64,000 nt of DNA, taken from the NCBI GenBank assembly GCA_039111635.1, contig JBCAQO010000012.1:558001-622000 (forward strand), written 5' to 3'. The notes beneath the pieces were generated by a model. It did no database searches. It saw nothing but the letters and a program-made list of their open reading frames with translations, and was not told the DNA's origin. Position 1 is the stretch's first letter. Every line of letters starts with the position of its first letter. The DNA comes from Heterobasidion occidentale. Lineage: Eukaryota > Basidiomycota > Agaricomycetes > Russulales > Bondarzewiaceae. The position numbers and the translations under genes were made by a program. Shown piece by piece: positions 12,407 through 24,369 of the stretch.

Positions 12407-14716
12407 ATGAAGCTGAATAGCCCTTTGCCACAAACGTTGCCCAAGGAATGCGACAAGGCCGCGAAGATATGTGCGTGCACTCGTCTTGAAGACAGGGTGA
12501 ACCTGAGCTCTACTGAATTAACCTGACCATCTGAATGTTGCAGTCAAGTCGTTCGTCGATAGCGGGAATAATGGGTTGGATGGGGTTGGTTCTAGCCTAC
12601 TGTCACTCGAGAAGATGCTGACTCCTAGCTCTCTTTTTTTCTTCAGGTCATTCCGCGCACCGTGCTCGAGAATGCGCGTGGGTTCGCGATTTTCAGTGTT
12701 TTCAAAGCCGGGTTTCTGTTCTCAGCCAGGGCAGGGAGCGGTGTTGTGATAGCAAGACTCGATGATGGCAGTGAGTGCTCCTTGTCTATGTTCTTCTTCT
12801 CTGGGCATGCGGTTTTGTGCAGGTGTGATATACCTCAGCATGCTGCGGACGCGATCAAGGATGATGCTGTAGCTGGCTTGCACGCCGTATGTGTTCAATC
12901 ACTGTGCTATTTCCCTCCATCGGTCGGTAGCCGAGTCATCCATTGCCGTGGATTCGCTTCGTGCATCCGTCCGCCCCGCAAACATAATGCTCATTATGCA
13001 ATCGTGACCGTGTGCCGCAGCATGTCATTAACGTACTTATCATTTCACAGCTTGGTCTGCGCCAAGTGCGATCGGATTGGCAGGCGTTGGTGTGGGCGGT
13101 CAGGCAGGCGCAGAGATGACAGATTTCCTCATTGTCTTGAACTCGAGATCAGTAAGCATCGTCCTTGCCGCGAACGTCATATCTTCGCCGTGGCTGAGTA
13201 ACATGTGTGTTCTGTATAGGCGATCGTAAGTCACTCTTGTGATATGTTCCCACTCAAATCTGGTGAGTGGTACCAGGGCAAGCAAGGGGTGTGGTCAGCC
13301 CGTCACGCTCCACGGCTTGGATTTGAGTGGGAGCTGTCCAACACCATCTCGTTTATTTGACTTCTTGGTTTATTTCTAGAGATCGTTCATGGCAGCAGGG
13401 TCTCTTACTCTTGGCGGGAATATGAGCTTGGCTGTGGGACCGTTAGGCCGTAATGGAGAAGCATCGGGCGCCCTCAATACCAGCGGCAAAGTAGCAGCAA
13501 TGTGTGTCTATCAGCGCGCTCGATCGCCACTAGCGCTAACACAGAAATCATGATCTATAGGTATAGCTACTCTAAGACGCGTGGGCTATTTGGCGGCGTG
13601 TCTGTGGAGGGCTCTGTCATTGTCGAGCGTCAGGACGCAAATGCTCAGGCGTACAAATCTGACGTGTCCGTCAAAGTCTTGCTGAGCGGGTCCGTAGACC
13701 CGCCCGAGTTTGCCATGGGGCTCATCCACACGCTGGATGCTTGTACAGGCATGCCGGGAAATCGCCATTGGGTGAAGGATGATCACAGCGCGCCGGGGAC
13801 GCCGATAGATGGCGGGTATGCGTTCGGTGGGATTGCCAGCTCGGGCACGGAAGGGCCTGCGTCCCTTAAAAAGAATAGGAAGAACAGCAACGCGTTCCCT
13901 CCGGCATCGTGGGGTAGGAAGAAGAGCTCGGGCAGCTATTTCAGCACGGATGCGCCGACGCAGGGCAACGCGATCACTGGGTCTGATCGTTCTTCGGTGT
14001 CCGGGACGGGGAGACCGTCTTGGGACGACGCACCACCACGCGCCGACAGCACACAGAACTTTGCGACGCGCTTCGAATCTGATTTTGTACCGGACGCACC
14101 GAATAGCACACCACGTCCTCAACTTGCATCTACTCTCACACCCACTTCACCTATGTTAGGGAGAGGGAACCTCAGCCACACGTCGTCGAAGAACACCTCG
14201 CTCGACTTGTCTAGATTTAATCCGAAGCCAATCATGCACAGCAGATCTGCCAGCGCCGCAGCGTATCCCTCATACGACAGCTATGACAGCAATCCGTTTG
14301 CGCCGTCGATCGACGAAGACGAGGGCGATCTGTACGGGTCTTCGACGGATAAGGGGCATAAGCCATTAATGCGGATTGCGGCGAAGGCCGAGTTGACGAG
14401 GCCGCTTCAGCCAGGCGAGGGTGTGGCGAGGGCCATCGCGTTGTTCGACTTTAAGGGGCAACAGGCAAGTGGCACCTTCAGTTTGAAGCATGTGGCGTCA
14501 ATTGAACTTGGGGACAGGGCGGTGACTTGTCATTCGATAAGGGAGACGTCATCACGATCACGGAAAAGAGCGATACGACGGATACATGGTACGTTGTCCC
14601 TTGCGGTCGTGCGATACATTTATGCATATTCACTCACGTATTTGGTACCCAGGTGGAAGGGAAAAGCTGGCGACAGGGTGGGAATATTCCCTGCAAACTT
14701 TGTAGAGGTTGTATGA
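12407..14716 (+). CDS. Ysc84/Lsb-type actin-patch protein (Ysc84 domain + SH3)
   Basis: Family role: endocytic actin-patch protein that binds actin and lipid through the Ysc84 (SYLF) domain and Las17/WASP-type proline motifs through SH3. Nine exons: 12407-12470, 12544-12584, 12647-12770, 13051-13151, 13220-13225, 13380-13501, 13561-14464, 14518-14588 and 14653-14716 (1497 nt, 498 aa). Residues 1-220 are the Ysc84 domain: RTVLENARGFAIFSVFKAGF, GSGVVIARL, then SAPSAIGLAGVGVGGQAGAE, SFMAAGSLTLGG and RNGEASGALN. A Ser/Pro-rich linker follows. The last 60 residues are SH3: ARAIALFDF, GGDLSFDKGDVI, WWKGK, GIFPANFVEVV. Exon 5 is only 6 nt. The intron 14465-14517 has a GC donor. Intron 12771-13050 contains a spliceable 64-nt segment. 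Confidence 0.92.
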
Positions 14717-15038
14717 TCAAGATCGATTCGGGAAGTGCTCTTGATTCTTGGTGGACCTCGGAATGTTGTACCTATACTTGTGTATCCTTGCCATCCTGTC
14801 TCCATACTGTGTAAAGTGATGTATGTACGACTTCTCAACTAATTCCCACCACTTTTTCTCGGGATGCTGCGTGACACATGTGACAAATGGTGACGAAATG
14901 TGATCGTTGTGTGACTGCGTGACTGTAGCAAGGAAAGTGGTGTGATTCTCCGTCGTACCAGGCGGCGTCGTGCAATCCTTGTTTTTATACCCTCATCATC
15001 GCTGGGGCCTAGACATTTTCTCCCCCTGAACCTCGCCC
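14717..15038. promoter_or_regulatory. Promoter region of the SREBP gene
   Basis: 322 bp between the Ysc84 stop and the SREBP start. It shows repeated gtgac/tgtgac words (14870-14930) and a TATA-like tttttatacc at 14980-14989, about 50 bp before the ATG. I see no coding feature. Whether the repeats bind anything is unknown. Confidence 0.4.
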
Positions 15039-18000
15039 ATGTCGTCAGCCTCGTCGTCGACAGGATCCCTAGACGAGCGAGCTTATGCTGAAGATCAAAT
15101 ATCCATGATGTCCTCAAGTTTCGATCCTTCGGATCCACTCAGCTTTCTACTCAGCCATGTGTCTCACACCGACTCCAGTACGGAGGATGCGTCGTCCTCA
15201 TCTCAAGGCGAGAGCCCGCCTGCCGATTGGTCTATGTTCTCAAATATGTGGCCGACGCAGGAGGGTATCGAGGAACAGGGACAGGCAAAGTTCGACCCCG
15301 CAATGGACTTTGACTTCTCGCTGCCAATGGACATGGACTTCAACGGGTCGATGGCCGTTCAACCCAGCGACCTCCACTTCGACAACAAGCTCTTCGTCGA
15401 AGCCGCGCTCTCTGCACCGACCAACCCGGCGATGTACTCTCCGGAGTCATTGGCGCTTCAGTACCCCATGTACGCGGATATGGCCATTACCGCTTCTCAG
15501 GCGGCCCAACTTCTTCAATCCGGGACAAGACGATTGAGTATCACGTCGTCGTCATCATCGTCAGGCGCGTCGCTATCGCCGGTCATGGATCATGCTGTCA
15601 CAGCCGAATCATCGTCTGGGGCAAACGTTGAACACCCAATGGACCCCGCGCACGAGCTTGCGCAACGCGTCAGGCTGGCTGCCGGAGTGACGCTTGCTGT
15701 TCCTGTTCAGGGACAAGCTCAACACATACCGCATTCGAATGGTGAGTGTTTTCCATGCACTCACTTTCCATTTTATTCCTGACGAAGGCTACAGAGGTTC
15801 AGAAACTACCTATTCCCCGCCTTGCTCGCCCGACTCCTCCGCCCTCTTCACCCGTCAAACGTTCTTCGCCGAAACCGTCTCCATCTCCGCCTACACTTCA
15901 AGATATTTCTGTGCCCTCATCTGCAGTGTCGTCCCCCCCAGGATCAGATACGACTGGGGCTTCTCCCGTTTCCACACCCTCTGCAACGGCCCCAGCACCC
16001 ACGACTACCGTGATTGGACGTCCGAAAACAAGTCACACGACGATCGAGCGACGGTACCGGACCAACTTGAATGCGCGGATACAAAGCTTGAAGAATGCAG
16101 TTCCCGCATTGAGAGTGCTTGATCAGAAGAAAGAGGATGGAGACGCGAAGGACGACGTGGACGATAGGGGTTTCGCGGATGGTGTTAAAGTCGCGAGGAA
16201 AATCAGCAAAGCGAACGTGTTGGGCAAAGCTACAGAATACATTCGGTTAGTCTTATTTCATGGTCTACATCGCTGAATGTCTGCTCATGTGCATACAGGG
16301 TGTTGAAGAGACGCGAGGCACGCCTAAAGCGCGAACAGGATGGGCTACGTTCGCTTGTTTCCGGCCTCGTCGGCGGGCCCGCACTTCTGCGAGAATGGGA
16401 GCGGGAGTGGGCTCAGAGGTTCGGAGGTGCCGAAAGAGATGAGGTGGAGAACGACGGTTCTGCGACAGATGACGAAGGGGATGATGGCGAGAGTGAAGAT
16501 GGTGGTGACGAGGAGGAGGCTGGCCGCGCGCGGAAGAAGCCAAAGGTTTCCAAACCTGCGCCAAAGAAGGAGCGTTCGAGTAAGCCTACTCCCAGCGCGA
16601 GTGCAAGCACTGCAACTGCGTCGGGCGTCGTGCCCGAGAAACGAAAGCGAGGCAGACCGCGCAAGGTTCCCATCCAGCCTATCTCGCCTGTGGATACCTC
16701 TATGGCCGGTTTAGCGGTCCCGATGGATGTAGGCACCACTGAGCAACGGATGCAAACTTTTGCACCCGCGCAAGCTCAGGCGCACGCACCGCAACAGTAT
16801 CTGCTTGCTGCTTTCGCATTCTTCTCATTCTTCAATTCACCCCTTACATCGTCGCCACCCTCGTATGCACACCACGGCCATTCCGGCTCCGTCCTCACTT
16901 CGCCCTCGTCCTATGCTACAACGTCGGTGTCTAGGTATGCATTTGGCTGGCAGGGGCTGATGCAAGCGTTCCACCTTTTGGTGTCGGCGCTTGTCTTCAT
17001 CTCCATCGTATTCCCGCTGCTGCCCAAGAAGCTGCGGGTCGGGCGCCTGTTATCATTGACACCACTGACGTCGGCGCTTCGGGCCGGTGACTTGCCGACG
17101 CCCCCGCCTTCACCTACATCGGAGACACCTCTCTCTCTCCGCAAGAACGATACTTTCAATCGTGTTGCACTTATTGATGCGCTCTCCCCATCATGCCATG
17201 GTAGGCCTGATGAAGCGGAGCAGCTGCGGGCGGCGCTGGGCGTATATCCTGGCGTTGTCGGGCTGGTACAGGGAATTTTGAAAGGATGGAAGCGCAGCGG
17301 AAGGGGAATCGAGCGTATGCAGCTGGAACAGCGAGCTTGGGTTCGGTTGGGCGAATTGGTTGCGCTCAATGGTACGCGCTCTGCTTTCTGCCTCATTTTG
17401 TGCCTGTAGCCGAAAACTTATACTTTCTGGGTGATCTTTAGATTCATTGCGATTCAGCACACGTCTTTCGGCATACTGGGGCATGATCTCGCATACCTCT
17501 TCCTTCTCGGCCTCGACAATCGACCTCGTAACGCTAGCGCTCATCATCTACCCCTTCTCTCATACCAAGGCATCAGCTCTGTGGGCCAAGGCCAGCAGAG
17601 CGCGCGTTGTCCGACCTTTTGAGCGTCTGGTTCTGGACCACATGACTGTGGACGAAGCCGCTTCTCGACTCGCGCAGCTCCGTGCCTCCAAAATGAGTGA
17701 CGCGGATGTGTGCCGATTCCCAGACTACGACCGACACAGCCCTCTTTCCGTTCTCGCGATCTTACTCATCCGCGAACAAGTGCGCAGGCACGCAGCTCTG
17801 CTCTTCGTGCGCACTGTTCTGCACGACGAGTCGGCTGAAGACGGTGCTCTCGCCCACGTCTATGATGCGAAGAAGGAGCACAGGCAAGAACAGGAGCGCC
17901 GCATGTGTATCGAGGCTGGCAAGTCTATGGGTGGCCGACCGGCGGAGCTCGCCGCTCTCTTGGAGCGTATATGGCAAGCGGGCTTCGTCAAGCACGAAGA

Positions 18001-18352
18001 CATCTCGCCGCCTCCTTCGGGAGATCAAGACGACGAGTGCGACGGTGAAGAAGCCGAGATCCGTACGCTGATCACCGCCCTCGTATTGTACCGCCGGCTG
18101 TTCCCGTCCGCGCTCGTCCCATTCTCGGGGACCGGTCGTGGAGGCATCTCACTCATCCTTTCGCCGCCGCCGTCGCCGTCAAGGAGGAACGCGAAGCTGC
18201 ACATGGCTCTGCGTGTTGCTCTTGACTCGGAGGCGTTCGATTATGCGGGCGAGGATGCGGGGGAGATGGGCGCTGCTCTAGACGACGCGAGGGATCGGGT
18301 GGTCGATATGTTGGTCGAGGCGGACAGGGCGGCGCGTGTCCGGAGAGGTTGA
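15039..18352 (+). CDS. SRE1: Sterol regulatory element-binding protein (fungal Sre1)
   Basis: Membrane-tethered transcription factor that is cleaved and activates sterol and hypoxia genes. Exons 15039-15741, 15795-16245, 16299-17371 and 17442-18352 sum to 3138 nt (1045 aa). The N-terminus is acidic (MDFDFSLPMDMDF), an activation-domain type. The bHLH follows a Ser/Pro region: HTTIERRYRTNLNARI carries the SREBP-specific Tyr, then a loop with DVDDRGFADG and helix 2 AKVLGKATEYI-like sequence. A leucine-zipper-like stretch (VLKRREARLKREQDGL) continues. Two hydrophobic segments follow (YLLAAFAFFSFF and LLVSALVFISIVFPLLP), then a long C-terminal domain (17442 onward) with helices such as SPLSVLAILLIREQVRRHAA. 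AT-hook-like KRGRPRK lies between the zipper and the membrane part. HMG-CoA reductase and an ERG26-like gene on this window are typical targets. Confidence 0.93.
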
Positions 18353-18615
18353 CATCGTGCATGCGCGGTGTGATTGATGGATCGGAGCCTTTGATTCTGG
18401 AGTTTGTATTGTTTTTCTTGCTGCGAGTGTTTCGTTCTATTTTATTATGCGCATGTCGCGTTCATGTTATTGTGTGGTGTCTTGATTTCACGATGGGGCT
18501 CATTGAGGAGTAACCAGACTAATACTATCGTGGTTTTTTGATTCGATGAATTAAACAATCGCGCGGTATGGGCCATGCATATGAATCACATGGGCAGAAC
18601 AACAAGGTTAAAAGT

Positions 18616-20053
18616 TTAAAAAACATGGAGCTTGAATAGGCTATACAACAGCGTCACTGCACCGCACACGGGGCAACTGGATGACCGTACAACCTGGTCG
18701 ACAATACACCTTATAAAGGCAGTCTTTAGTGCGTCCACGAAGGATAATGAAAAGTGAGATTTCCTCACTTATTACAGAAAATGTGGCCACACACAGTTGC
18801 GGTGACCTCAACGCATGGATCTCTGCGGCAGAACCTGCAGTATATATGGGATACATACCTCACCGCAGGATCGGCATGGTTATGTATGGAGCCGACTGGA
18901 CTCCCTGGTGAAGCCCTACCCGCCGGAGAATGTTTGTTTGCTTCGGCATGTGGAGAGGCGGCGGGTATTTGCTGATCTGGTATTGGTGATATATGAGGTG
19001 CTCTCTGTGCCTCTACCAGGATTTAAAGCGCTACCTTCATCCTCATGTCGCGGCTCGTCGGTACGCAGAGTCGTGCTAGTCGAGGCATGGCCAGAACCAC
19101 TGTTAAATTCAGGGTCGATACACGGTCTACCTTTGAAGTTCGTGGAGCGAAACTCACTTCAGCTGGTTTGAATGACGGTCTTGTCCGGGTTGCTCATCCT
19201 GTCTGCTCCTGTTTGTATCCGGAGGTATATCGTACAGAAGAGCATCAGGATCGTCGAGTGATAAGACACGGGCTGAGTCGTCGAAACCAGCCCACTTGTC
19301 TTGAGCTCTCTCTGATTCCGCGCGCAGCGAAAGAGGAGATGGAGTGCGACTCGCGAGATATGAAACTACTGAGTAAGTATCGTCGATTTTGTCATCTACA
19401 GTGTGCGGAGACACCTGAGTGCCCGGTGAGGATGACGAGACTGACAATCCGGAGGGTTAACAATACCGGCGAATTGTCCTCAGCACGCTTCATACTTTCC
19501 ACTACCAGTCGAACCTCTCGAACCTCTCGTGGGACTGCCAGCGGAGTTGGGGCTATCGAGGACTCCGATTCGCGGATAACTGAACTGGCTTCACTCTGGG
19601 CCTTTTTCACTGTGGAGAAGAATCTTGATGGGCCAGGGATGGCAGACGGAAGGACTTTAGGCGATGGCGCAGCGACAGGAGGAATCACAAGACGTGCGTG
19701 TATAGAATCATTGTGCTAAATATAGAAAAGTAATGTGCTGTTCTGTGTCAATTTATGATAAGACGGCACTCACAGCAATCAGCTCTGACTGTCCCTCGAA
19801 TCCTAGCTGGCATGGTCTGCACTTTGGATGGATATCAGCATCTGCGTCGCGATAGTGCGAGTCCAAGTGTTCCTGCAAGGCATATTTACGACCACATCGC
19901 TCACACATGATGGGATGATTCTCTTTCAAATGCTAGCATGAAAGTCAGTCACTGATGGACGCAGTGTGGCCGAAAGGATGATGCTCAGACCTTGTTGAAA
20001 TTGGCTTTGGCAACGACTACGTTACATTGTGGACAGGTTTGTGTTTTTGCCAT
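18616..20053 (-). CDS. C2H2 zinc-finger protein with C-terminal RING finger (paralogue B)
   Basis: Exons 19991-20053, 19774-19932, 19496-19715, 19158-19440, 19035-19099, 18769-18976 and 18616-18709 sum to 1092 nt (363 aa). The N-terminus has C2H2-type units: CPQCNVVV...H, MCERCGRKYALQEHLDSH, CRPCQLGF...H. A Ser/Pro/Asp-rich linker follows. The end is a C3HC4 RING: CRFC, CGHIFC, NKC, then CPVC and VTLLYSLFKLHVF. The last intron splits the RING codon in the same phase as in the gene at 5107-7058, again with an AAG acceptor, and the last exon is 94 nt in both. It probably acts as a ubiquitin ligase. The frame stays open upstream of the chosen ATG (to about 20449) and may join an exon at 20457-20572, so a longer N-terminus is possible. 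Confidence 0.8.
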
Positions 20054-20456
20054 GCTGTCAGGCGACGGGATTGAAGAATTGAGTCGTGAAGTAACGCTTG
20101 AGGAAACCCTGCGCCGCAGACTAACTGCCCAAGTATAAAAGGGACGTGTAGACAAGCGCTGCCTGTCCTGTACCACGTTTCGAGGTTGCCTCAACGTGCG
20201 CCTCGGACCAGCCTCAAGGTAGACGATCGAATGCACGCACCAGAATGCCTTAGCAAGTGCCTTAATCGCTCTGTGACATGGAAGAGCGCAAGTTGCCTCG
20301 TGGCAGGAGAAAAGTATCTGCGAGCTTTGGGCTTCTCGAGTCATGCTTGCAGCACCCTGGATCAGGGACCAACAGAAAATCTCATACAGCAGAAAATACA
20401 TGGACCTCTGATGTCCGCTCCTGTGCAATGCAAAAGAAAGACATACCATCAGTTAC

Positions 20457-20572
20457 CGCAAAATGGATCTTGGATCCCCAATCACACCTTGACTCTCTAC
20501 CAGCTGCACAATGACAGTCATTTCGGGACCATCATGCTCGGCAACAACCACGAAACTTGGGTATTTGGCCAT
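20457..20572 (-). CDS. Coding exon of an unresolved gene
   Basis: The minus-strand exon from ATG 20572 reads MAKYPSFVVVAEHDGPEM, then TVIVQLVESQGVIGD, and ends at a gtaact donor (20456). It is convincingly protein-like, but I do not recognise the family. An upstream minus-strand frame (about 20650-20928, containing SLYVRFGVRVFEPYLTSGFF) ends at a gtatga donor and could splice to an acceptor just before SFVVV, making this an internal exon. Downstream it may splice (tgcacag acceptor, 20421) into the open frame that leads to the RING gene at 20053. The exon model is unsettled. Confidence 0.35.
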
Positions 20573-21286
20573 GTATAGGTGGTGATAGAACGTAAATGTT
20601 GGTGATGATAATGCTGAGCTCTACCGAGTGTTAGTTCATACCTTTGGGGGTCAGCAGTGAGAGCTGGAGGACCGCTCATGAGAAGGCCCGGAAACAAAAA
20701 GGCCGGTGTTAACTTTGAGTACGAAAGTCCTGCCGGAGATCGTGTGTCGAAGTCAGAGAAAAATCCGGAAGTCAAATACGGCTCAAAAACGCGGACTCCA
20801 AATCGCACGTACAAACTCCGACCACTATGGAGTGCGCCGGGCGCGAGGCGGGGATGCTGGTCATATTGTACTGGTCGTTTGTCAGTGCGTAGAAGCAAAA
20901 AGTCGGCGATGAGCGAAGTCGAGGTCAAAGGAGTGGATGATGCGTACAGATATTGGTCCGGCTATGAAGCCTCACGGCATCTCGATGAGGAGACAGCGAG
21001 TGTTTTTTTTTCTTGAACGATCGAAGCGTTGTCGGACCATAGCGATACAGTGTAGCTTGAAAGTTGAAAAATCTTTAGAGGATCTGAAAATTATGGCTCC
21101 TCGCGCAATCTGATTGATCAGCTTCGATACCAAATCCAAGATGTTCGTGAAGGGATCAATACACTCTGCTGTGAAAAGGTGTAGACACTGAAATTTGATT
21201 CTTCGGCATACGAAGGTGCGATTTGGATACAGAATTACTCCAGAATAAAGATTTCGTGGAGACCTGGATATGAGATGGATATGGAA
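20573..21286. other. Partly unexplained stretch
   Basis: Holds the possible upstream exon mentioned for the unresolved gene (about 20650-20928, minus strand) and the 3' region of the SUZ12-like gene. The plus-strand 119-aa frame at 20657-21016 lies opposite and has no domain. Nothing else was seen. Confidence 0.3.
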
Positions 21287-24245
21287 TCATTTCGCACCGG
21301 CCAACCCCTCGTAATGCTGCAGCACTACGGTAGCCTCTTTACCTGTCAGAAATTTGGATTGTGCAAGCACCTGTATCAACGAATATGATTAATCGTATCA
21401 GGTTGCATATTGAAAAGCGTGTTCGAACATACCAACAAGTGGTTCCGCAGCGCCCGCCATCCAGCAGCTAGCTGAATCATACCCCAGTACTCATCAACGA
21501 ATCCTTTTACCCATTTACAAGAATCTTCAACGAATGTGTTTCTAGAAAGGATCGATGAGCGTGAGCACCCGTACGAGGCGGCACACTCATCGAAGGACGA
21601 CTCACCGATTCAACAGGATCCACCTATCCCATAACGCTTGCATCACCTTATCCTCGTCCCTCACATCATCGGCTTCGAACAACTCTTCCTCCTTGTGGAT
21701 CACCGACCACGACAGCACGCCGTATGGCTCCATTGGTAACATTCCAACGAGGTCGTACAGCTTGCCGCCGCCAGGACGGCACGAATAATACAGCGAGTTG
21801 CCGTTCTCCGGTTTGGCCGGGAACAAAGGCGCCCGCGTGGCCGGTCCGAGCGGATCCGTGTCGGAACCAAGAACGAGCGCTGCGGGCGGCGATGAGGACC
21901 TCTGCCGCTGGATCGGAAGCAAGTGAGAGGATTGGGAGGATATGCTCGACGCCCGCATGGAGCCGGCGGCCGAGAAAGTCGATGGCGGTTGGAATTTGAA
22001 CTTGAATTGCGGGGCAGGGGTTTGTTGAGTGGTCGAAATAGAAGCTGACGTCTCTGGTGAATCTGTGCGGTGAATTGATTCTGATACCAGGAGGCCTTGG
22101 GTTTCAGTAGTATCCAAATCTGTCTGAAATAGTCCTTGAGGCGAAGGTGATCGACTAGTATTGAAAATCAGTGGGTGTACCACATAGCACAAAATTACAT
22201 GCCACACCTGGGTGATGCTGTCTGTGAGGAGGTATGATCATCAGAATTGGCGCGATGTATAACCAAGGAAATCGTCCATGACTGTAGATAGTAATCAACA
22301 ATCAGCTTCAATCATTAAATAGCAAAATTGGTACTCACTTTATCACTGCCAAGCTCCCATTCAGTTTCTACTTCGTCATGATCCCACTCCATGTGCCTCT
22401 GCAGCATCTCTCGTGTAGGAAAGCGCCCGTAGACCGCACATACTGGACAATACCAGTCGGCTATTTCTAGTTCATGGTCATGATCATCTTCGTCGTCGTC
22501 ATCACCGTCCAATTCACTACCAGGAGGCTTTTTGTAGATAACCTTGACGTGTTTCTGGGGAGGTGCTTGAGGGTTTGTAGGGACGCCTCTGCTGACGCAA
22601 CTCTGGTCGAAGCCACGACGCATATTGCGCCGAAGGAAGGGCAGCCGTTTCGCTCTTTTGTGTATGCTCGTGGATAACGTCAATGCTTTCAAGGCATCCT
22701 TGAGCTGACCAAAGGGACTTTCTGGTCGGCTGGGGATATGGCGGCCATCGTCTGGCGGTGGACTCGAGTCCTCGATATCGGTGACTGCGCGGTCTGCTTG
22801 ACTGGTTTGACTGCTACTAGAGTACTTACATGCATCCAAGACGCACCATTTACAGAGCCAGCTTTCTTTCTAGCTGTCTGATTGGAAATTTGTTCTTTGT
22901 AGTGGAGTTTCCTTGCCGCCTTGCCATATACCTTCCCATCCCGAATTACGACGGCGCTGAGATATCGTTCTGTCATGAATACTTCAACGAGAGACAAGAG
23001 GCCCGCCAACCTAGCATTATGGTTCAAGTAGATCACTGGACCGCCCACGAGAGGGATGCCATGGTACAGTGAGGCGGTCAGATTCTTTGCCGCGAGTGCT
23101 GGCTCCTCGTCATCCTCAATGTCATCCCATCTTGGGCGAGAAGCGCCTTTTCCAGATGGGATGAAAGTCCTCCTTCGTGGATCAAGCCATTCTCTGTCTT
23201 GGTCGTACTGGCCCTTTCGAGCAGAGAGCTCTGGCTCCACTGGCTCGTCTAAGATGCTGCGGGTGACCGGATCAATCGTCGGTAAGGATTTTGTGACGTT
23301 GTTGGCCATTCTTCTCGAGAACTCCGAAAGTTTGGGATTACGCGCAGGATCAATGGTCTGGCGCGAGGTAGGGTCGCGGCTCGCTTCGAATGCCAACGTC
23401 ACTCTTCCTCATCCATTCAGCAGCTTTCGATATTAGGCAACACGACTGACCTTCTCTTTGATCTCTGCTCTGAAAGATGAAAACAGACAGTGGGGTCAAT
23501 GGTATGCTACAATCAAGACGAGAAAAATCACGCTACCGAATACGATGGACCATCGGACCACGCGGATTGCCTAGACGATGACGGAAAGTAAGAAGTGCCC
23601 TTTGTACGAGCTCGACTGTCTTGGTGGTGGGCGAACGCAGGCGGGTGAGCAGATATGGTTTTTCTGAATTGCATTCGCTGCCGAGGTGGATCAATCATGC
23701 GAGCACGTTGTGTTCCGTCTTCTCTGCGGGTGCCATCGTTGAAGGAAGGTCGGGTTGCCCCCGCCACCATAGTCTGGTGAGGCCGCACGCCGCTGATGCG
23801 GGCGCGATATGCGTCGTCTCTTTCATCATCGGCGATCGAATCTACACGAACTTGGCTGGTAGATGAGGATTGCTTCCGCGATACGACCTTGATCGCCTTA
23901 TTCGACTGTAAGTACAGTTTCTCTGCGGGCGCCCCGACTTTCCGAGCACGAACACCAGATGGGAGATCCATGACGGACAGTGGCAGACCGTCAGCGACGG
24001 CGGTCGTTGTGGTGAAGACGCCGCGGACCGAAGGCACGCGCTCGGCAGACGCCGTGGCGACAGGCTAATTTGCCTCACAGAGGTTTGGGATCAACACTAT
24101 CGTCAGACATATGCGGGTACATCATGGTTACATTAACTTTCAAAACGGGACTACTGCCGTAGATACTCGCTTCGACACCATAAAGCTTAATGAGTACGTG
24201 TGGAATATGATATTCGAACAGAGAGATACACAACGCTGAAGCCAT
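21287..24245 (-). CDS. SUZ12-like Polycomb protein (C2H2 finger + VEFS box)
   Basis: SUZ12 is the core scaffold of PRC2, which methylates H3K27. From 24245 downward the protein starts MASALCISLFEYHIPHVLIK. Its middle part is long and basic (SDGPSYS spliced to RSKRR, then VTLAFEASRDPTSRQ). Exon 22339-22793 carries a C2H2 finger, WYCPVCAVYGRF...LQRHMEWDHDE. The C-terminal exons 21606-22154, 21433-21541 and 21287-21370 give the VEFS box: ALWDRWILLNRNTFVEDSCK, then GFVDEYWGMIQ, AAGWRALRNHLL and a short tail ending GLAGAK. The finger followed by a VEFS box at the extreme C-terminus is the SUZ12/EMF2 order. The junction near 24066-24100 could not be spliced cleanly (candidate introns 14-38 nt), so the N-terminal join is uncertain. 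Confidence 0.7.
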
Positions 24246-24369
24246 CAAAAACAGAACATCAGAGCAGAAAAGATACTTAGCAATGAGACAGACGAGATCC
24301 TAAAGAGATCAACTAGCCCAAAATAAGAATAAATCGTGTGCGAGGACATCGCAAAGACATTGCGCCTTG

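Noticed and set aside
13586..14122. Minus-strand 178-aa open frame inside the Ysc84 gene
   Set aside because: Arg-rich shadow of exon 7 with no domain or splice partner.
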